DNA of 64,000 nucleotides. Origin: Miscanthus floridulus (lineage: Eukaryota > Streptophyta > Magnoliopsida > Poales > Poaceae). The DNA lies in the NCBI RefSeq assembly GCF_019320115.1, contig NC_089589.1, positions 21,910,580-21,974,579 of the forward strand, given 5' to 3'. Positions within the stretch are counted from its first letter, which is position 1; each line of letters begins with the position of its first letter. A program made the translations under genes and the position numbers. A model generated the notes under the pieces. It had not been told where the DNA came from, ran no database searches, and saw only the letters and a program-made list of their open reading frames with translations. Below are positions 1 through 12,502 of this stretch, one piece after another.

Positions 1-111
1 CTAAGGTCCTAATTCCTCCATGTTGTCAAGTCTTAACTTGTTTTTCTTCCCTTCCTAATTCAATCTAACTCTAATGCTATGTGGACTAATACATGCTTTC
101 ATTTCTAACAG

Positions 112-3100
112 TGCTCTAAGGAGAAGACTCACAAGAAAACTAACAACCAACCTTCAAGAATCCACCCTGGTGGAGTCAAGTTTCAGTCTCGCAAGAGAGT
201 TTTTGCAGACCAAACATCTCCTAGAGTTACAAGGACAAAGAAAAACAATGCCCAGCAAGATGCAAGGCTAACACCAAGTGAAATTTCTGTGCCACCTCCA
301 TCGCAAGCTAATGAGAGCCACGCTGGAGAACTTGTTGGCAACTTAGATGACCAAGCACAGGATGCTGTTGAAGGCCAGTTCTACTGCCACATTACTTAGT
401 CTCACTCCATTACCATGACTCAGCTATGAAAAATGTTTAACTTGATCTATGAAGTTTGTCTATGTGTTGTACCTGTTTATCCAAGTTTAATGCTTGTTTA
501 GCTTGTGAAAATGTTAACTAGAGTTTTAGGTATAAAAGATTCATGAAACCAATTTTCACTATTTTTTGAAATCTGTTGTTTGACACTAAAAAGTGGGCTG
601 AACTTGTTTAAGTGGGTCTAAACTTGTTTTGTTTCTCCTTTTTGTATGATGCTTTATATATCCAAATCTGATTCCCCTCAAAAAAAAATATATGTATCCA
701 AATCTGATGTAATTTATGCAATGTGCTATTTATAGCATGTATGTACTTCTTAATTTGTCTGGGCATCAGATTTGTATAGCAGATGACCTTTTCCTTTGTG
801 TGCCTTGTTTACTAGGTAACATGATGAACTAACCTTTAATTATTGCCAATAATTATAGGTAATAACTCTGCTCTACTTGACAACACACACATGACCACTG
901 GGGCTGATGCAATTGACTGGCCTAATCAGCATAGCCGAATGGATGATGGAGGTGATGGTTTCTTACTGTCATTCTATAAGTTAGGTTTGTATGATGAATG
1001 CATTCTTACTGGCTGCCCTTTTTAGATGGCTTTGCCCAGCATGATGACAACACCATCGTGGCTGGTATAGCTGATGGCATTACCCAACATGGTGACGACA
1101 ACCAGATTGCCAACGAAGGTGATAGTTTGTTCCTCTATTTTTCATATTCCATATTGCCTCAATGGATCAATGTTTGCTTCACCTACTTAATTTTAATTTC
1201 AATGTACATTTACAACTAGGGGGAGAGGAGAGAAGGGACCTGGGGACATAATATGGGACTTGGTCTCCAAAGGTTAAACCGAGCGCGCCGTGGCAAGCTG
1301 CAAGTTGTCATAACTGAAGGGCATATAAGGCCGGTGGTTCCTCTTGTTGCTGCAAAGTTTGCAAGTGAATGCAACATCATAGTTAGGAACCATGTGCCTA
1401 TACTCCCGCATTGGAAGCTGTACAAGAAAAAACCTGCATCAAGTTCAAAGGAGAAAGAACCAAAAGAGAAAGAACCAAACGAGAAAGAACCAAAAGAGAA
1501 AGAACCTGCATCTGCGTATGTTGATTTATTCTTAGGAAAACTAAAGGTAAATACATTCTTTGGCCCCTTCCACATTTAGTCTCAATATAAGAACCATTGT
1601 TTGTTGTTTTATGCCATAAGTTACTGAATTGATATTCTTTTCTGCACATGTTCTTCCATTCAATTAGGCCAAGTTTGACATAAACACGGAGGATAACACA
1701 GTTAAAAAGGGTTGTATTGAGATGATGCAATCTGCGGTCCGCCAACAAAGATACAGGCTGAAGGCAGAATATTTTGATCCTTTTCCACTACATTTGGTTA
1801 CAAAAACTTCTCCTGTCAAATGCATGACTGATGAACAGTGGCTTAAACTTTTAGAATCATGGAAGAGTCCCAAAAAGATGGTATGTTTTCTCTGAAAAAC
1901 CAAAATGATGCCTTGTACATGCTAATCTATCACCAACCTTACATGCATTTTTTGTCTTTGATGTAGGAGATGTGTCAAAAGAACAAAGACAACCGAGGGA
2001 AAGTTAAGTACCATCACACAACCGGATCCCGTGCCTACATGGTTCATGTTGAGAATTTGGTAAGTGAGCCATGTTAAACACCTTATAAATAAATGTATGC
2101 AACTGTTACTTAAGCATGCTGGGGGATAAAGCTCTCTATATGAAGCTCATCAATAATTTTCATATTGCTGAAATGTTTTCTCACTTTACATAAGGGAATT
2201 TGAGATGTATTGATTTATGTAAGAACACAACTACTTGTCATGCTGCTGCTCTAATGTAAGGATAAGTTTACAGAATATTGTGTTTTTAACATGCTGTGCT
2301 CTTGTGATGACAATATTAAGCATATTTTATCTTCCCAAGCCTTTAGAGCCTCACCAGATAATTGTAGCCTTGCTGTTTTCACATGTATCAGTTCCGAACA
2401 TATTTGTAGATGTCCTCTTCATGAGGCTTTGTATGATGTAAACCAGGAGTGGTTCTCCCTTGTTGCAGCAGCTTGCTGCTAATCAATAAAGGTTCCTTTG
2501 TCATAAAAAAATATTAAGCTTCTGCTGCTATTAACCACCATATTAAGCTATTTGTAACATGCTGCTGCATATGCTATTGTAACAAGCTACTGCTGCTATT
2601 TTTTAGATTTGTCTTTGTATAATTTGGTACAAGCTACTGGTGCTATTGTAATAAGCTACTGCTGTTATTGTAACCGCAACTGTCTTTTTTTTAGTTGGAC
2701 ATGTTCTTCCAGATTTTTAGTTGAACAGTAACTATTCAGGTTAATCCTATTTATAGTTGAACATGTTCTTCTAGATTTTTAGTTGAATAGTAGCTGTCCA
2801 AAATTTTGTAACATCTTAATTCATGCCGGACCTAATGCATATATGTTGTTCTCAGGATGACAAATATAATGATGAAGAACCTAATGCATTTGATTTGTTC
2901 AAGGAGTGCCACTACAGCAAAAAAAATGCTACACCCCTATTGTACAAGAGGCTATTGTAAGATAATTTTCAGACTTTGATCTTTGTATTTTTAATTCTCT
3001 CAACATCAACCATCTTTGCTACTTGTTTGCTAGACTCAGATGGAAAACAAGCTATCTACAACAATAGAAGGTGAAACTTAAGTCTGCGGCTCAAGTTGTT

Positions 3101-3370
3101 GCTGATGTGCTTGCTGAGAACACCAAGAAGAATCAGTTCTTGCATAATGTGGGGTACCAGAATGCCCGGCGTATTTCCAATGAGCAGAGTGCTGAACTGG
3201 AAGCGGAGAAAAAGACCAATGCTGAGCTTCGTGTACAAGTGGTTGATTTGTCAAATAAAGTGCAAGAATCTGAGCAGGCAAGGATTATTGACTGAGAGGA
3301 GATGAAGAGGAGTCAATCTGAGATGGAAGCAAAACTTAACCTTTTGCTTAGTCAAATTCGACCAAGTTAA
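112..3370 (+). pseudogene. Transposase_24-type (Ptta/En/Spm, second CACTA gene) of element A
   Basis: This is the accessory DNA-binding type of CACTA protein. I read exons at about 112-376, 859-951, 1026-1118, 1220-1546, 1668-1880, 1967-2059, 2856-2956 and 3034-3370, each with GT/AG borders except the uncertain first donor; the start codon is off-window. Features in order: a basic N-terminal stretch; GLQRLNRARRGK near 1262; a charged KEKEP repeat (about 1450-1510); the conserved core with W-x-LLESWKSPKK and the HHTTGSRAY motif near 2015, typical of Transposase_24; a C-terminal coiled coil. Damage: one-base shift near 3070 and an in-frame TGA near 3293 that looks like a changed CGA. It would have acted with a TNP2 transposase in the nucleus. 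Introns around 2500-2800 hold degenerate CTGCTGCTATT repeats. Family assignment is from motifs, not a search. Confidence 0.72.
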
Positions 3371-3978
3371 GACGTGCATGGTGCATATCTTTTGCCACTA
3401 ACTTGATGCATTTTGCTGCTGCTAACTTGTGTCAAGTCAATTTCGACCAAGTTAAGCGATACATGGTGGTATATATTTTGTTGCTGCTGCTCGCATTTTG
3501 CTGTTGCTGCTACATGCATCAAGCTGCTGGGCTTCTATGCATTCTGTGTTGTTGGCTTGTGCCATGGTAAACTATATGGATGTATGCACTTCTGTATGTT
3601 AACTATTGTTGGATGAATACTTGTAATCTGATGTTGGTTGCAAATTTATGTGATATATTGTTGGATGGAAATATGAGTTATTTTATTTAATGTGTGGGCT
3701 GTGTATTATTTTATTTAATGTGTGGGCTGTGTATATTGTTGCAACAGTAATTATTTGAGCTGTGTGGGCTGTGTATATGGGCTATATGTGCTGTAGTAGT
3801 GGACTGAAAAGTGGGCTACAAATTAGTGATGAATTTGGGTTGCAATATGCTGAAATGGGCCTGTGAAAATGGCTGAAAAATTGATGCGAAAATGGCTGAA
3901 ATTGGCCCAAACTTGGCCCATCTTTGATTCTGGCCTGTTAACAAATGAGCTGGTGTATCTTTGATGTGGCAATTGATT
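3371..3978. other. 3' flank of the element A gene, no gene seen
   Basis: AT-rich non-coding stretch between the transposase-type gene and the terminal array. It holds short direct repeats built on GTGTGGGCTGTGTAT (about 3690-3775) and GCTGCTGC runs. I see no convincing reading frame. Confidence 0.5.
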
Positions 3979-4231
3979 CGTGACGGTTATTTTTCGTCAC
4001 AGGAAATGGGTTCGGGCTGGACTAACTAGGCCTCGGGCTCTATCGGGACGGTTTAAAACCGTCACCGTTTATGTTAATCCGTGATGGTTTTCGACAAACC
4101 GTCACGCATGTCAATCCATGATGCTCAATCCGTGATGATTTCTGAAACCATCACAGATGCTGTTTACTGACGGTTTTTCAGTGATCCGTGACGAAAATTT
4201 TCCATCATGGATTAACATGATTCTTGTAGTG
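3979..4231. repeat. Subterminal repeat array and right TIR of CACTA-A
   Basis: At least eight copies of a GTGACGGTTT-like motif appear in both orientations, for example CGTGACGGTT at 3979 and ACCGTCAC copies after it, ending in CTTGTAGTG. In CACTA elements such arrays are the binding sites of the accessory transposase; the role here is inferred from the family. Confidence 0.75.
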
Positions 4232-7153
4232 GGTCTTGGTATGCAATATATCAAAATTGATGTTTGCTATAACAATTGCATGCCATTCTACAAAGATAAC
4301 AAGGACAAAGAAAAATGTGATTTTTGTGGTGCTAATCGATATGTGGAAGGGCGAATAAAGGTTGCACGCAAAGTTTTGCGCTATCTTCCAATCACAGATA
4401 GGTTGCAAAGGCTATATGTACATGGGGAGACATCCAAGTTAATGAGATCATATAGTCCCACAAAATGTGGTAAGATGGTGCACCCTTGTGACGGAGAGGC
4501 TTGGCAACAATTTAATGTCGACTATCCAGAATTTGCAATGGAAAAAAGAAATGTGCGCCTTGCAGTAGCAACAAATGGTTTCCAACCATTTGATGTGAAT
4601 GTTGCGCCTTACTCTTGTTGGCCAGTCTTTGTGACCACATTGAACCTACCTCCTAGCACACTCTTAATGTCTGAGTATATTTTCCTCGCACTTGTTGTTC
4701 CTGGTCCGAAGCATTCTGGTAGAAAATTGAACATTTTAATGCAGCTCTTAGTTGATGAATTTCAAGAACAATGGAAGGGGGTCATATCATGGGATGCTTC
4801 ATTGAAGGAGTTTACAATGAGAGGAATCTTCCTTTGGTCAGTACATGACTTTATGGCATATGGGAACTTTTCTGGCTGGAGCACCCAAGGTAGGGTGTCA
4901 TGACCATATGGGTGTGGTTGTCGAGGATACCCATATGCATTTCTTGCCTGAAGATCATCCATTTACAAATGAAGCTAATGCTTTTTGCAAGAACACCAAG
5001 GTGTTTGATGAGGCACCTAGGTACTTAACAGGGGAGGAATTGCAAGCCCATGTGAACCAGTTTGCTGGTGATACACAAACCTATGGTAGATTGCACAATT
5101 GGACACATGTACTTTGTTTTAGGCAGCTTCCATATTTCCATAAGTTGCTACTTCCACACAATATTGATGTGATGCATAATGAAAAGAATATGGGTGAAGC
5201 CACATGGAACACATGTTTTGACATAGCTAAAAAGAGCAAAGATAATGTGAAAGCTAGGCTAGATTTGGCTATTATATGTAATCGTCCTTCCATGCATTTG
5301 GTGCAATAGAGCAATGGGCAGTGGGATACGCCTAGAGGTACATTCAGTGTTCACAAAGATGTTAAGCCAACCATCCTGCAATGGTTCAAAGAATTGCAGT
5401 TCCCTAACTAAAAAGTCATGATTATCACATCTTTATGGAAAGGTTCCCTAACTAGATAATGTGTGGAGTTGTTTGGCTGAGCTTAGTTTCTTCTATCGGC
5501 AATTGTGTGCCAAAGAGCTTAGAAAAGATGTTGTCGTGCTTCTTTGCAAAATGGAGAAGATATTTCCTCCTGGTTTCTTCAATGTTATGCAACATCTCAT
5601 CATACATCTGCCTTATGAAGCACGATTAGGTGGTCCTGTCCTAGCACGTTGGTGCTATCCATATGAGAGGTAAATCTAGAAATATTCAAATAACTAGTTT
5701 ATTTATGTCACTGACCATAAGTTAGCTATTTGTAACACGTTGCTCTCACTTCGTAGGTGTATCCAAAAACTTAGGAAAAAAGTAAGAAATAAGGCTCGTG
5801 TTGAGGCTGGCATTGTTGAGGCATTTCTTGTTGAAGAAGCTGCAAATACACTAAGTCATAGACCCCATGCTCCATCTGTTAGAAATAAGGTGCCTCGCTA
5901 TGATGATTGTGCATCTTCATTTCAAGGTACATGTGACCTTGACATTTTTAAATGCCCGTGTCATTGCATGAGCCCTTGAGGTGTTCGTGAACTCTCAAAC
6001 AAGGAGTACAAGGTTGTTTTTCGATACATATTGACAAACATGCCAGAGATGGATGCTTTCTTCACGTATGTTCTGCCAAAAACGTCATTACTGTTCTGTT
6101 ATAGATTTTTTTATTTTCTAGGCACAACAAGAATTTTGTTCATGTAGACACTTTGATAATGAACAGTGCAAGAGCCGTATAGCTCCCACAGACTAGCAAC
6201 ATCGTGATTTAAGGTTAAATGGTTGGAAAATAGCCATGGTATACAATCTGGTCTAATTTTTTTTATTGGTTCAAAGAGCAAGTAATTTTCTCATGCACTT
6301 CAGCCTTTGTTCTGTTCCAACATTGTGAATTATGATAAAAAAACTTATCACATAATTTGTGTTTTTTCAGTGCTTGAAATCAGCTAGCATTCACAATGCT
6401 CTATTCTAAATGTCCTATGGTTACTGCCCTCGAGTTAGGGTCCTATGGGTGTTATGATGTCAATGGCTATAGATTCCATTCAAAGAAATATGAGAGTGGA
6501 AGAGAAGGGTTAACAACTATCAATAGTGGTGTTTGTGTAACTTCTTTTGATGAATCACACAATGCTCTAGAGTATTATGGAATCATAGAAGATATAATTA
6601 AAATTGAGTGGGAAGGCAGCATGAAACTAGAGTTGGTGTTGTTTTATTGCTCCGGGTTGGATCCAACACCCAATGGATTAAGGCGTACTGAAGATCTAGG
6701 CTTGGTAGAGATCAATCATACATTAAGATTATCAAATTTTGACCCATTTGTGATGCTAGTCAGGTTACTCAAGTGTACTATCTGTCATGCCCGTGTAAGA
6801 ACAGGGAGTTGTCTCCATGGTGGGTTGTCTACCATGTTGCTCCACATGGATGTGTGCCTATGAATGAAAGCAGTAGTGAAGCTATGAATATGGAAGGGGT
6901 AGTGCTAGATGTCTACCAAGCGGATGGTTTGGATGGCACCTTTGTCATTTATTTGAGTGATGCCTTGGACTCTATAATTGCAACGGGATTAGATGAGGTT
7001 ACTGACCCAAAAGACTTGGAAGCAATACAGAAACAAGTTGTTCTGGATGAGGAATATGATGAAGAAGCTATTGAAGAAGAGGAAGAAATGGAAGAGGATG
7101 ATGAAGCAATGGATGAAGAAGATGAAGAAACTTATGATCCAAATGATTTTTGA
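4232..7153 (+). pseudogene. TNP2-like transposase of CACTA-B (Transposase_21, DUF4218, DUF4216)
   Basis: Remnant of the catalytic CACTA transposase. It resumes in mid-domain at 4232 with GLGMQYIKIDVC, then C-x2-C near 4316, ATNGFQPFDV (about 4568-4600), PGPKHSG, the Transposase_21 core to about 5230 (NIDVMHNEKN), a DUF4218 part (5461-5670, then after an intron 5758-6066), and a DUF4216 part (6396-6860) ending in a very acidic Glu/Asp tail with TGA at 7151-7153. Damage: TAG at 5307-5309, TAA and TAG near 5409 and 5454, about 40 residues missing around 5410-5460, TGA at 5977-5979, and a single-base loss near 6752 that breaks the VMASQVTQVYYL stretch between two frames. The N-terminal part is separated by element A and off-window. 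Not functional. Confidence 0.85.
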
Positions 7154-7506
7154 ATATGCAGTCCAAAATAGATGTTTTAGTTATGCTATTTGTTATGCAT
7201 AAGGTCCTATGTAACTATTTTTGAATATGCAGCCAACCGTCCAGTATTATTAATATAGCAGTTTGCATGTGTGCTTCAGTATTACTAAATCTGAATTCAT
7301 GTTGTTTTCTCTCCAATCCTTTATCTAATGCAATATGCAGTCCAAAATATATTTGATTATATGCAGTCCAGTATTTTTTGTGAATATGCAGCCTGCAGCC
7401 CATAATTATTAATATAGCAGTTTCCTAGTTCGCTATCCCTCCAATAATTTGTTGTCTGATGCACTATTTGTTTTAAGATGGATCTAACATATTGCATCAA
7501 CTGTAG
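7154..7506. other. Spacer between the two genes of CACTA-B
   Basis: AT-rich stretch with a direct repeat: a block starting GAATATGCAGCC and ending ATTAATATAGCAGTTT occurs near 7213 and again near 7383, with GCAGTCCA-type copies between. No gene seen. Confidence 0.5.
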
Positions 7507-10029
7507 ATGGTCTGTACACGAAACAAACGTGTACCCACTTATCGTGCAGCCGAAAGGAATGATGGTTCTGAAAGTGCAGGCGGTTCCATGGTCCATTCCA
7601 TTCGACACACACGCTGTGTAGCCAACAGCAGTGCAGCCCAAACAAATGAAGGTTCTAGAACTGCAGGCGATGCCTCACAAACGACAACAGTTGTTGAAGC
7701 TCCCCCAATAGAGCCACCCAAAAAAGAGGAAGGAAGCCAGGGTCCCAAACAAAATTTAAACAGCCTCCACGTGGTGTTAAAGTGGCTCTTAAACCAAGTG
7801 GTGATGAGTGAGTGCATGCTAATCTTATTGGCTCATTAGTACTCTGTTTTACTAATTTCTAAAAGTATGTCAATATCTTGCGGTTCACAAAGGCAACAGA
7901 ACATATGTACACTAGTTCAGTGTGTTGTTTAGTTTCAGGTTTGCACTATGCAATTTGATTGAGAGCAGTAGCTTGGCATGCAATGTTTTTATTTTGTCAA
8001 ATGCCATTTCTTGCTACAGCAGCATCAACTTTCGATTATTCCAATGCTGAACATTTTGGTTCTTTGGCTCCTGATCTTTGGTGCTAGTAATTTGTTAGCT
8101 TGATTCTTCTTTGCATAGCAATCTATCACTGTCTCAGTTAAGTGTGCAGTTTTTTTTATCTACTAGCAGCTGCACATGATGTTCTTTTACTAGCATATGC
8201 ACATAATCCATGCAGCCAACCTTTTGTGCTGACCTGTTACTGTATAATATTTATTTATAGGCAATTCTGTTATATTTACTACCCACCACCTTACAAATAC
8301 ACTACTCAGCTTGGGGTCATACTTAGAAGAGAATATCCAAGTGTGATTGTGGAGGTGGATGAGAACGGTGATGAATTCAAGCGCCCAGCTCTGGATTGGG
8401 CTGATTATTTCCATAAAAATCCTGGTGCTAAGGGAATGACAAGGGGAGAAAATGTGGTTTCCAAATTTTGGGTAAGATGTTCAATCTGAAATTTCTGAGC
8501 AACATCTAAAACTTGAAATTTCTGAAATCTATAGAATCGGAAACCTATGTTCATGGTTCTGTACACATGCAGCGTTTGTTCCAAGTTGCAGCAGGAGATC
8601 AGCAAGATGCGGACTGTATTTTAGAAGGCCTTTTGAAGAAAAGGGTGAAGGACATGATGTATCAAGTCCGTGTGGATGCTGTCAAGCAGTACTACAGGGA
8701 AATAAAACACATAGAAATCAAAGATGCAGTAGCGTGCCATATTGACCTTGAGTATGAGCAATACAAGCAAGGAAAGCTTGAGTGGTTGAATGATGAGGGG
8801 TGACTCCTTCTTTGTGCTTATTGGTGCTCAGATGACTACAAGGTAAAACGTAAGAGGGGCAAACATCTCGCTCAAGTAATGAAGATATTGCTCAAAACCG
8901 AGGAGGATCTAGACCATTCACAGATACACAACAACTATTGGTATGCATGTGTATATTCTTTAATGTCTTTTTAGGAACTTAGTAGCCTATAGTATATTCA
9001 TATCTCATTTGAAAATTTACTATTTTTTAGGAAGCTAACTTTGGACCATAGAAAGCAACCCTATTAATACTTTTGCTGCGATGAAATCTGGCTTGAAAAG
9101 CCTAGATAGCAATGGTAGATGTGGTCCAATCAGTAGCCGCAAAGCAGAAACACGGATGGTATTTATGTGATGTCTCATTATGAAAATTGACATGTGTGCT
9201 GAAAATGTCTGCTTGTACAGTTCTAGTGTGTATACTACTTCGAGTATTTAAATCACATATTTTGTGGAACTTCTTAATACAAAAATTGTAGATAATTCAA
9301 GTATCTTCACTGTCCTAAAATTTCATGACTTCAGGTCATCGGGTTTGGGAGTTACAATTTTCTGAAGTTTCCTGTCAGGTTATGTTCATATCTGCACAGC
9401 AATGATTCTTTGTGCTTTTTCACCCTGTTATAATTAGAAAGATGTGGAGAACTTCTTAAGCTTTCAAAAGTGCTAAAGAACATAATTTTCTGTGATCTAG
9501 AACTCTAGTTAGGATTTATTTAATTGACTATCTTGCTCCTGTCCAGAAATTTCAGAATACTTCGTTAGCACGTTTTGGCTATCTGTACATCTGTAGAACA
9601 TGTTTCCTTGATCTGGTCTTTGTGGGATGACAACCTTGCTGCTGTTAAGAGGATAGAATGTGCAACGAAGAGGATGGAGATGCTGCAGACATGGAAGTGG
9701 ATGGGCATGAGGTTGAGCAGCAGGAATATTTGAATGGAAAGGCGCTATATGATGTGTCTAGTGGTGGCCCGAGAAAGCATGGGCGTCTTGCCATAGCAAA
9801 TGGTGCGGTTAAGTCTTCAGATGTCAGGGCAGCCGGAAGGGAAAGAATGTGCGTCCATAAAATTCAATGACTATGCAAAACCTGTCTCGTGAAATGGAAC
9901 AGCTATGTCGTGCAAATGGAAGGATAGAGCATGAGAATCGTGAAAAGGACAATGCACTAGAGCAAAACAAAGTTCTTGTAGACTTGGTACTAGTATGTGC
10001 ACTGCTCCTGTAAATACTTCACTAATATT

Positions 10030-10250
10030 CACTACACCATGACACACATTTGCCTACAATTATGTGTTGGCAAAAGTCAGGTTTTGACTACCCATTATGT
10101 GTTGGAAAATGTATATCTTTTTAACATCAAATTATCTGTTGGCAATAAGGATGTAAGACTACAAGTTAACTATCGGCGTTTATCTACTAGCAAGAAATGT
10201 GTCGGCAAAAAATTCTACACTTAGTAAGTGTCGGCGTAGCCTATGTAGGG
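10030..10250. repeat. Left TIR and subterminal repeats of CACTA-C
   Basis: Degenerate GTGTTGGCAAAA, TGTCGGCAAAA and TGTCGGCGTAG copies follow the terminal CACTACACCATGACACAC. The motif is the same as at the right end (14590-14929). Confidence 0.75.
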
Positions 10251-10780
10251 CTACTGTCCAGGTGTGGGCCAAGCAGTACTCCGCATGTGGGCCGGCAGCT
10301 GAGAAGCCAAAGCAAAGACTCTCCCACCCGCAGCACACTATTCCGATCTCCCGCTGCCCCAAAACGTCCGCCGCCCCCACGCTGATGCCCCCAACACCGC
10401 CGCCGCCGCTCCCAACGCCGCCGCCGCCGCCTCCAACATCCCCCGTGCCAAAGGGCCACCACACACACCGTCCGCCACTAGGGCAGGTGGCCAGGGGCAC
10501 CACACGTGCGGAGCTTGCCTGTGCGCTAGATCCAGCCGCGCCTACCTCGCCGGACGCTGCAGCCAACACATGCCACCATGCCTTCACTGCTGGAGCTGCG
10601 TGTGCGGCTGCCTGGGCTAGATCCAGCCACGCCTCCCTCGACCCAGAGGAGAAGGCCCCACCGCCACCTTCCCGGCAGCCGCGCGGACGTTCGACGGTCT
10701 GCTTTGGCGGCGGCGAGGTAGGGGAGCTAGAGGGGTGGGGTGGGGTGGGGTGGGGGTGGGGGGATTGACTCGTCCGCTCG
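10251..10780. other. GC-rich leader region of CACTA-C
   Basis: Very GC-rich, with CCGCCGCCGCC and CCACCACAC runs and GGGGTGGGGTGGGG tandem units at 10734-10761. Open frames exist on both strands, but they are low-complexity proline or glycine/arginine stretches made by the base composition. It could be the promoter and 5' leader of the downstream TNP1-type gene. Confidence 0.45.
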
Positions 10781-11762
10781 TGTCGCCTTCTTGCGGACGA
10801 AGCTGGGGCTGTCTCGTGATCTTCCCCGTGGTGACTCACTGGTGAGGAAAGGGGATGCCGCATTTGCGAGGGGTTTGATCGACGCACTGGCCTCAGCAGC
10901 CGTGGCAGCAGTGAAGGTTGGTGTCGCAATCCCGATTCTGACGATGCTCGAAAACAGCATGCTGCATTTCGGCTGCAGGGATGATCAGGTATTTGTGCGG
11001 TCTAATGGACTAACACTCAAGGATGATATCTGTTCTCTTACTCTCGGTGATGTTGTAGCTAGCAATGCTGCGAGCCGTTGTGCAAATGTATTGTGATGTT
11101 TTCGATTAATCATGATAGCAGTTTTGGTGTTACATTGTGACAAGCAATTAAAAATCTCGCAATAAAATTATCTTTGTCTGTGATTTTTAATTGCTTGTTC
11201 TTTCTTTTCTTCAGGAAGTGTGGCTATCTGCAGAGTGCTTACTTGATGCTTATGTGGTGCTACTGAAGAAATTAGCTCATGCTCAAATGGTACCTCTCTG
11301 CCCTTCGTTTAGTTTGTGCAATGAAATATTGGAGACTATTGATTGTGAATTAGCTAATGAGATGTTCGTATGACCCCTTGCTCTTTCTGTCTAATATTGT
11401 ACAATGTCGTAATAACATTTGCACTTGACTTTAGGATATAGCAGTGACTCTAGAAACTTCTTTGACATGAAGAACTGTACTTCACCTTTAATGTTAAGAA
11501 TTTACTTTATGGTTTTCTATTGCAAGTACAACATTGTCTGCTTGCTATTTCCTTATGCGGCTATAATTTTGTTATGTGATATTTTTCCTTTTGATGTTTC
11601 ATACTCTTACTGAATGTGCAATTAAGATTTTACTTTGGGCTCATATGAAGGCTAACATGATTGTCTACTGTTCTTTGAACTTGGGTCTTAGTATTTGTTC
11701 TTCATGAGCATCCTCTCCATTTTAAATGGCAGTCATTTGCTACAGAATATGTTTTAGGGGGA

Positions 11763-11786
11763 GGGGGGGGGGGGGGGGGGGGGGGG
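11763..11786. repeat. Poly-G tract, 24 bases
   Basis: An uninterrupted run of 24 G within an intron-like region of CACTA-C. Such runs are length-unstable and prone to assembly error. Confidence 0.95.
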
Positions 11787-12502
11787 AGTTAATAATGCTA
11801 CACCGAGCAGTATACAGGACTTGGCAAAGTCATTCTCAGTCCTGGTATGTCTACCAGCTATCTGATGTAAACTTATAAGCCTGAAATTATCATTTAATAC
11901 TTGGCGCAAAGCGTTCTAATTATTCACCACTTGTTACGTACTTGGTAGTCTACAGGAATGTAACTGCAGCTCAAATGTATTTCTAGTCTTCCTGCCCCTG
12001 ATGAAACGGGATTGATTTCCTGTTTTATGTCACATTGTTTTCAGGTCTAGAGACGAATGCTGACATTGTGAGGTGACCATAGTATTCTACTTATTTGCTC
12101 ATGAATGAAGTGATTTTTCATGCATGGTCGAGAATGGACCAATCTGATACAAAATAAGCAAGGTTAAACACTGTATAGCCACCTGATAGGAAATCAGAAA
12201 TGAGTACCAGATCTGTATGGTCTATGTTATTATAATTACTTTAAATGATTTTTGCTGCTGCCCAATGTAGTAATGAAAATAATGATTACAACAAGATTGA
12301 TCACCTTACTGTCAGTTTCAAGAATTATTTAAACTAACTGGTTAATGCAATACTTAAAACCATATTGATTACAACATGATGATGACGACTTTCTGAGTAG
12401 ACGAGTGGGCCTTTGAGAGGAGCAACGTAATGAGGTAATTTCCTTGTCCTTGTCCTGAGCCCCTCCCGATTCTAGCAGCAGTATATAGAAACATTTGTAC
12501 AG

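Larger units (their letters stand above)
1..4231 (+). mobile_element. CACTA-A, right part of a CACTA (En/Spm) transposon
   Basis: The left end lies outside the window. The right terminus reads CTTGTAGTG (4223-4231), the reverse complement of a CACTACAAG terminal inverted repeat. Before it, from about 3979, are many direct and inverted CGTGACGG/CCGTCACG copies, the usual CACTA subterminal array. One spliced transposase-type gene lies inside. Immediately after 4231 the sequence continues in the middle of a TNP2 transposase domain, so A sits inside the TNP2 gene of element B. Only the right copy of the 3-bp target duplication (GGT, 4232-4234) can be seen. Confidence 0.85.

Noticed and set aside
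10180..10929. Long open frames on both strands in the GC-rich leader of CACTA-C
   Set aside because: Proline- and glycine/arginine-rich translations in overlapping frames of both strands are what GC-rich low-complexity DNA produces; no domain or splice context supports them.
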